From NCBI GenBank assembly GCA_016867055.1, contig VGKN01000082.1, positions 1 through 6,945 of the forward strand: a DNA stretch of 6,945 nucleotides, read 5' to 3'. The translations under genes were made by a program, and so were the position numbers. Below the pieces are notes generated by a model that was not told the origin of the DNA, made no database searches, and was given only the letters and a program-made list of their open reading frames with translations. This document shows, piece after piece, positions 5,103-6,945 of this stretch. This DNA comes from Candidatus Omnitrophota bacterium (lineage in GTDB: Bacteria > Omnitrophota > Koll11 > VGKN01). Every line of letters starts with the position of its first letter. Position 1 is the first letter of the stretch.

Positions 5103-6506
5103 TTAATATGTGTTAAGTAATAGAGTTGCTATTAGGGCTCCACCCCTTGAGACATTTACAACCGGCTCACAGGACGCCCTGCCAAGAAAGGCTATGCCTG
5201 TTTTTGTCGCAGCAAATCCTGAAATGACATAGGAATCGGAAAGCATAGTTTTTCCTCTCTCATAGATGGGAAATGTCTCTTTTTTAATCCTTGCTAATTC
5301 TTGAACCACATATCTCAAAGATTCTTTAACTGTCTTTTCTGCAAGCACCTCCCATTGCCTCCTGCTAGTAAAAATACCAATTGTGACTTCCTTTCCACCA
5401 TATGCCCTGTTTGGCTTTATTACAAGGCGGTCTTTATTCCTTCTGATGAAATTGATTAAATCTATTCTTTTTCCTTCAGGCGAGGTTGTATTTCTCTCAA
5501 AGATAAGTCTCGTCCATAATACATAATCCTTAAATAACCTTCTCTGCCAATGAGTAAAATACCTTGAGAAATCCTCTCTCGTCAATACCTCAAATGCGCT
5601 CTTATGATCAAGTTCACCAGCAATTGAAGATAGTATCTGATTATTTAAAAATGCCCTCTTCAGTGCCTCTACAGATTTGCCCCTTTTCTCTATATCTATT
5701 AATTCGTAAATCTCAGAGTCTCTGTAGATAACATCTATGGGGTTGTCTTTAAAATAAATCTCCCCTCTTTTTAAATAAAGGTCTCTCGGGTCGCAGACAA
5801 ATGTGTTAACGGCTTTTTTATCAAAATATTCCTTCAATCCTAAAAATTCATCTGTGCCGCCCTCGGTGTCATATAGTACTTCCACTAATGCAATGTTTAG
5901 GCGTTTTCTGCCTATAAGGCGGGCGTGCGAGCTCATCTCATCCAATAAAAGCTCCCTGAAATCATAGGTAGGCGAAACTTCTAAACCTTTTAAATATTTT
6001 TTAACCACAGGTATTACAATTTTATTAATTATATTGTTTATTACGGGAACATAATGGATACCTCCCACTCCAACTGAATTTGACTCAATGAACTTAAAGT
6101 CCTTCCAGGTTTTTTCCTGAAATGTCACATTTGAATCAAGCCTTTCAATTACCGGTTGATTGGGACTTAAACCCTTTTTGTTGAAAAGACCAAACCAGCT
6201 CTTTTCTTCCTCACTAAAGGGAAATATATCCCTTATTTTTTTATTTCTAAAATATAAAGGGAATAGTTTGTTAAGCGCACTGCGAAGCCCAAGGCAAACA
6301 CTATGAAAGAATCTCACCTGACTCTTTGTTATAAACCACGGTCTTAATTTTATATCTATATACTTAATACCGCTTGCATCTATGAACATAAAGACGTTTT
6401 GCTTTTTTGATTCTAACTTGATATTGCACGCAATCTCTTTAATCTCGGCGGAGGGGAGACTCACAAATTGCCTGTTAAAATGTTCATATATGTCAATATG
6501 ATTCAT
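5103..6506 (-). CDS. Circularly permuted ATP-grasp family protein
   Basis: This 467-residue, probably cytoplasmic protein resembles the circularly permuted ATP-grasp group (CP_ATPgrasp type, related in motif order to glutathionylspermidine synthase-like enzymes). ATP-grasp enzymes commonly join a carboxylate to an amine through an acylphosphate. Visible motifs in order are FIESNSVGVGGIHYVP (139-153), a Rossmann-like stretch NIALVEVLYDTEGG (204-217), IDVIYRDSEIYELI (257-270), an ATP-binding-type lysine and glycine loop LVIKPNRAYGGKEVTIG (361-377), YVVQEL (399-404) and a C-terminal GRASCEPVVNVSRGGALIA (442-460). The terminal VVN-S-GG motif and the YR motif are what lead me to the permuted family. 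The substrate is unknown. No alpha-E or transglutaminase partner, often found beside such genes, is present. It is the first gene of the operon with the TPR peptidase and era. The start has an AGGGG (6517-6513) 6 bases upstream. Confidence 0.8.
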   Translation of the reverse strand: MNHIDIYEHFNRQFVSLPSAEIKEIACNIKLESKKQNVFMFIDASGIKYIDIKLRPWFITKSQVRFFHSVCLGLRSALNKLFPLYFRNKKIRDIFPFSEEEKSWFGLFNKKGLSPNQPVIERLDSNVTFQEKTWKDFKFIESNSVGVGGIHYVPVINNIINKIVIPVVKKYLKGLEVSPTYDFRELLLDEMSSHARLIGRKRLNIALVEVLYDTEGGTDEFLGLKEYFDKKAVNTFVCDPRDLYLKRGEIYFKDNPIDVIYRDSEIYELIDIEKRGKSVEALKRAFLNNQILSSIAGELDHKSAFEVLTREDFSRYFTHWQRRLFKDYVLWTRLIFERNTTSPEGKRIDLINFIRRNKDRLVIKPNRAYGGKEVTIGIFTSRRQWEVLAEKTVKESLRYVVQELARIKKETFPIYERGKTMLSDSYVISGFAATKTGIAFLGRASCEPVVNVSRGGALIATLLLNTY

Positions 6507-6539
6507 ATTGAACCCCTATGGTTTTTTAGTTTTGCTTTA

Positions 6540-6568
6540 AAAATACCCTATCAGCAACCCCTTGTCAA
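6540..6568 (-). promoter_or_regulatory. Sigma70-type promoter of the ATP-grasp/peptidase/era operon
   Basis: On the minus strand, -35 TTGACA (6568-6563), a 17-bp spacer and -10 TATTTT (6545-6540) precede the ATP-grasp ATG (6506). The start site should be near 6533, giving a leader of about 26 bases that includes the AGGGG ribosome site. It is back to back with the promoter of the plus-strand gene. Confidence 0.7.
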
Positions 6569-6592
6569 TTAAAAAAGAAGGTTGCAAATCTC

Positions 6593-6621
6593 TTGAAAAT
6601 AAATCAGAACTGTGTTAATAT
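6593..6621 (+). promoter_or_regulatory. Sigma70-type promoter of the TldD/PmbA gene
   Basis: On the plus strand, -35 TTGAAA (6593-6598), a 17-bp spacer and -10 TAATAT (6616-6621) lie so that the ATG at 6634 is only 12 bases after the -10. The transcript should have 0-6 untranslated bases. No Shine-Dalgarno is present between -10 and ATG (the interval is GGCGCCTCTAAA). Confidence 0.7.
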
Positions 6622-6633
6622 GGCGCCTCTAAA

Positions 6634-6945
6634 ATGGAAGAACTATTAAAGAAAACGATAAAGTATCTAAAGCTGAAGGGCGCTCAATACGCTGATTTAA
6701 GATGCGTAGAATGCGAGGAAGAAGCTATTGTGGTCCAAAATACCTATGTGGATAATATTTCAAATAGGACAAGTTCCGGTGTGGGTATAAGGGTTTTATT
6801 TAATGGCTTTTGGGGATTCTCCTCAACCTTTTTTTTAACCAAGGAAACACTTTACGAGACTGCCGATAAGGCTATTGAGCTTGCCCGCCTTAGTTCTACA
6901 TTAGGTAAAAAAAGGATAAATTTCCCCCAGCAGGAACCCCTAAAG
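6634..6945 (+). CDS. tldD: TldD/PmbA family metalloprotease, N-terminal part, cut by the window edge
   Basis: The frame opens at ATG 6634 and is still open at the window end, giving 104 residues of the N-terminal domain. The pattern GAQYADLRCVECEEEAIVV (16-34), then GVGIRVLFNGFWGFSS (53-68), LTKETLYETADKAIELA (72-88) is that of the TldD/PmbA N-terminal domain. Proteins of this family form heterodimeric zinc proteases (TldD with TldE/PmbA) that cleave unfolded or modified peptides; in E. coli they mature microcin B17 and degrade CcdA. The catalytic zinc motif lies in the missing C-terminal part. The GFWGF segment leans towards the TldD rather than PmbA branch, but that subfamily call is tentative. 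An ATG at 6620 is in another frame and stops after nine codons. It is the only plus-strand gene in the window. Confidence 0.85.
   Translation, partial: MEELLKKTIKYLKLKGAQYADLRCVECEEEAIVVQNTYVDNISNRTSSGVGIRVLFNGFWGFSSTFFLTKETLYETADKAIELARLSSTLGKKRINFPQQEPLK

Overview
This window comes from an AT-rich, Gram-negative-type (diderm) bacterium. The sequence supports this through a Tat export system, a secreted TPR-gluzincin protein with a Sec signal peptide, and sigma70-type promoters. The gene mix (Era, minimal TatAC, TldD/PmbA, a circularly permuted ATP-grasp protein, a TPR plus peptidase-MA protein) is compatible with Nitrospirota, Desulfobacterota-like lineages or related candidate phyla. No gene here fixes the phylum, so that placement is inference only.

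Layout from left to right. The 5' part of a multi-pass membrane protein gene (minus strand) runs off the left edge. Next comes a good intrinsic terminator, then a MalK/UgpC/MsmX-type ABC ATPase (minus) with its own promoter. A 294-base intergenic stretch (1459-1752) holds that promoter plus a strongly structured region. Then follow tatC and tatA (minus) with their own promoter. After them is a three-gene minus-strand operon, transcribed in the order ATP-grasp protein, TPR/peptidase-MA protein, era. A divergent promoter region (6507-6633) separates this operon from the start of a TldD/PmbA gene on the plus strand, which runs off the right edge.

How the genes relate. TatA and TatC form a minimal twin-arginine translocase. 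Era is a housekeeping ribosome-assembly GTPase, placed last in an operon behind two poorly characterised proteins: a cytoplasmic ligase-like enzyme and an exported metallopeptidase-like protein. The ABC ATPase has no permease or binding protein in view and may serve transporters encoded elsewhere.

The least ordinary signals are these: (i) two genes (ABC ATPase and tldD) whose strong promoters lie so close to the ATG that the mRNAs should be leaderless or nearly so, with no Shine-Dalgarno; (ii) a structured region after tatC with a GNRA-capped hairpin and a second copy of one hairpin arm that could form a competing fold; (iii) the ATP-grasp/peptidase operon divergent from a TldD-family protease gene; (iv) a terminator that ends only about 8 nt before the next start codon. 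No CRISPR array, insertion sequence, rRNA or tRNA was seen.
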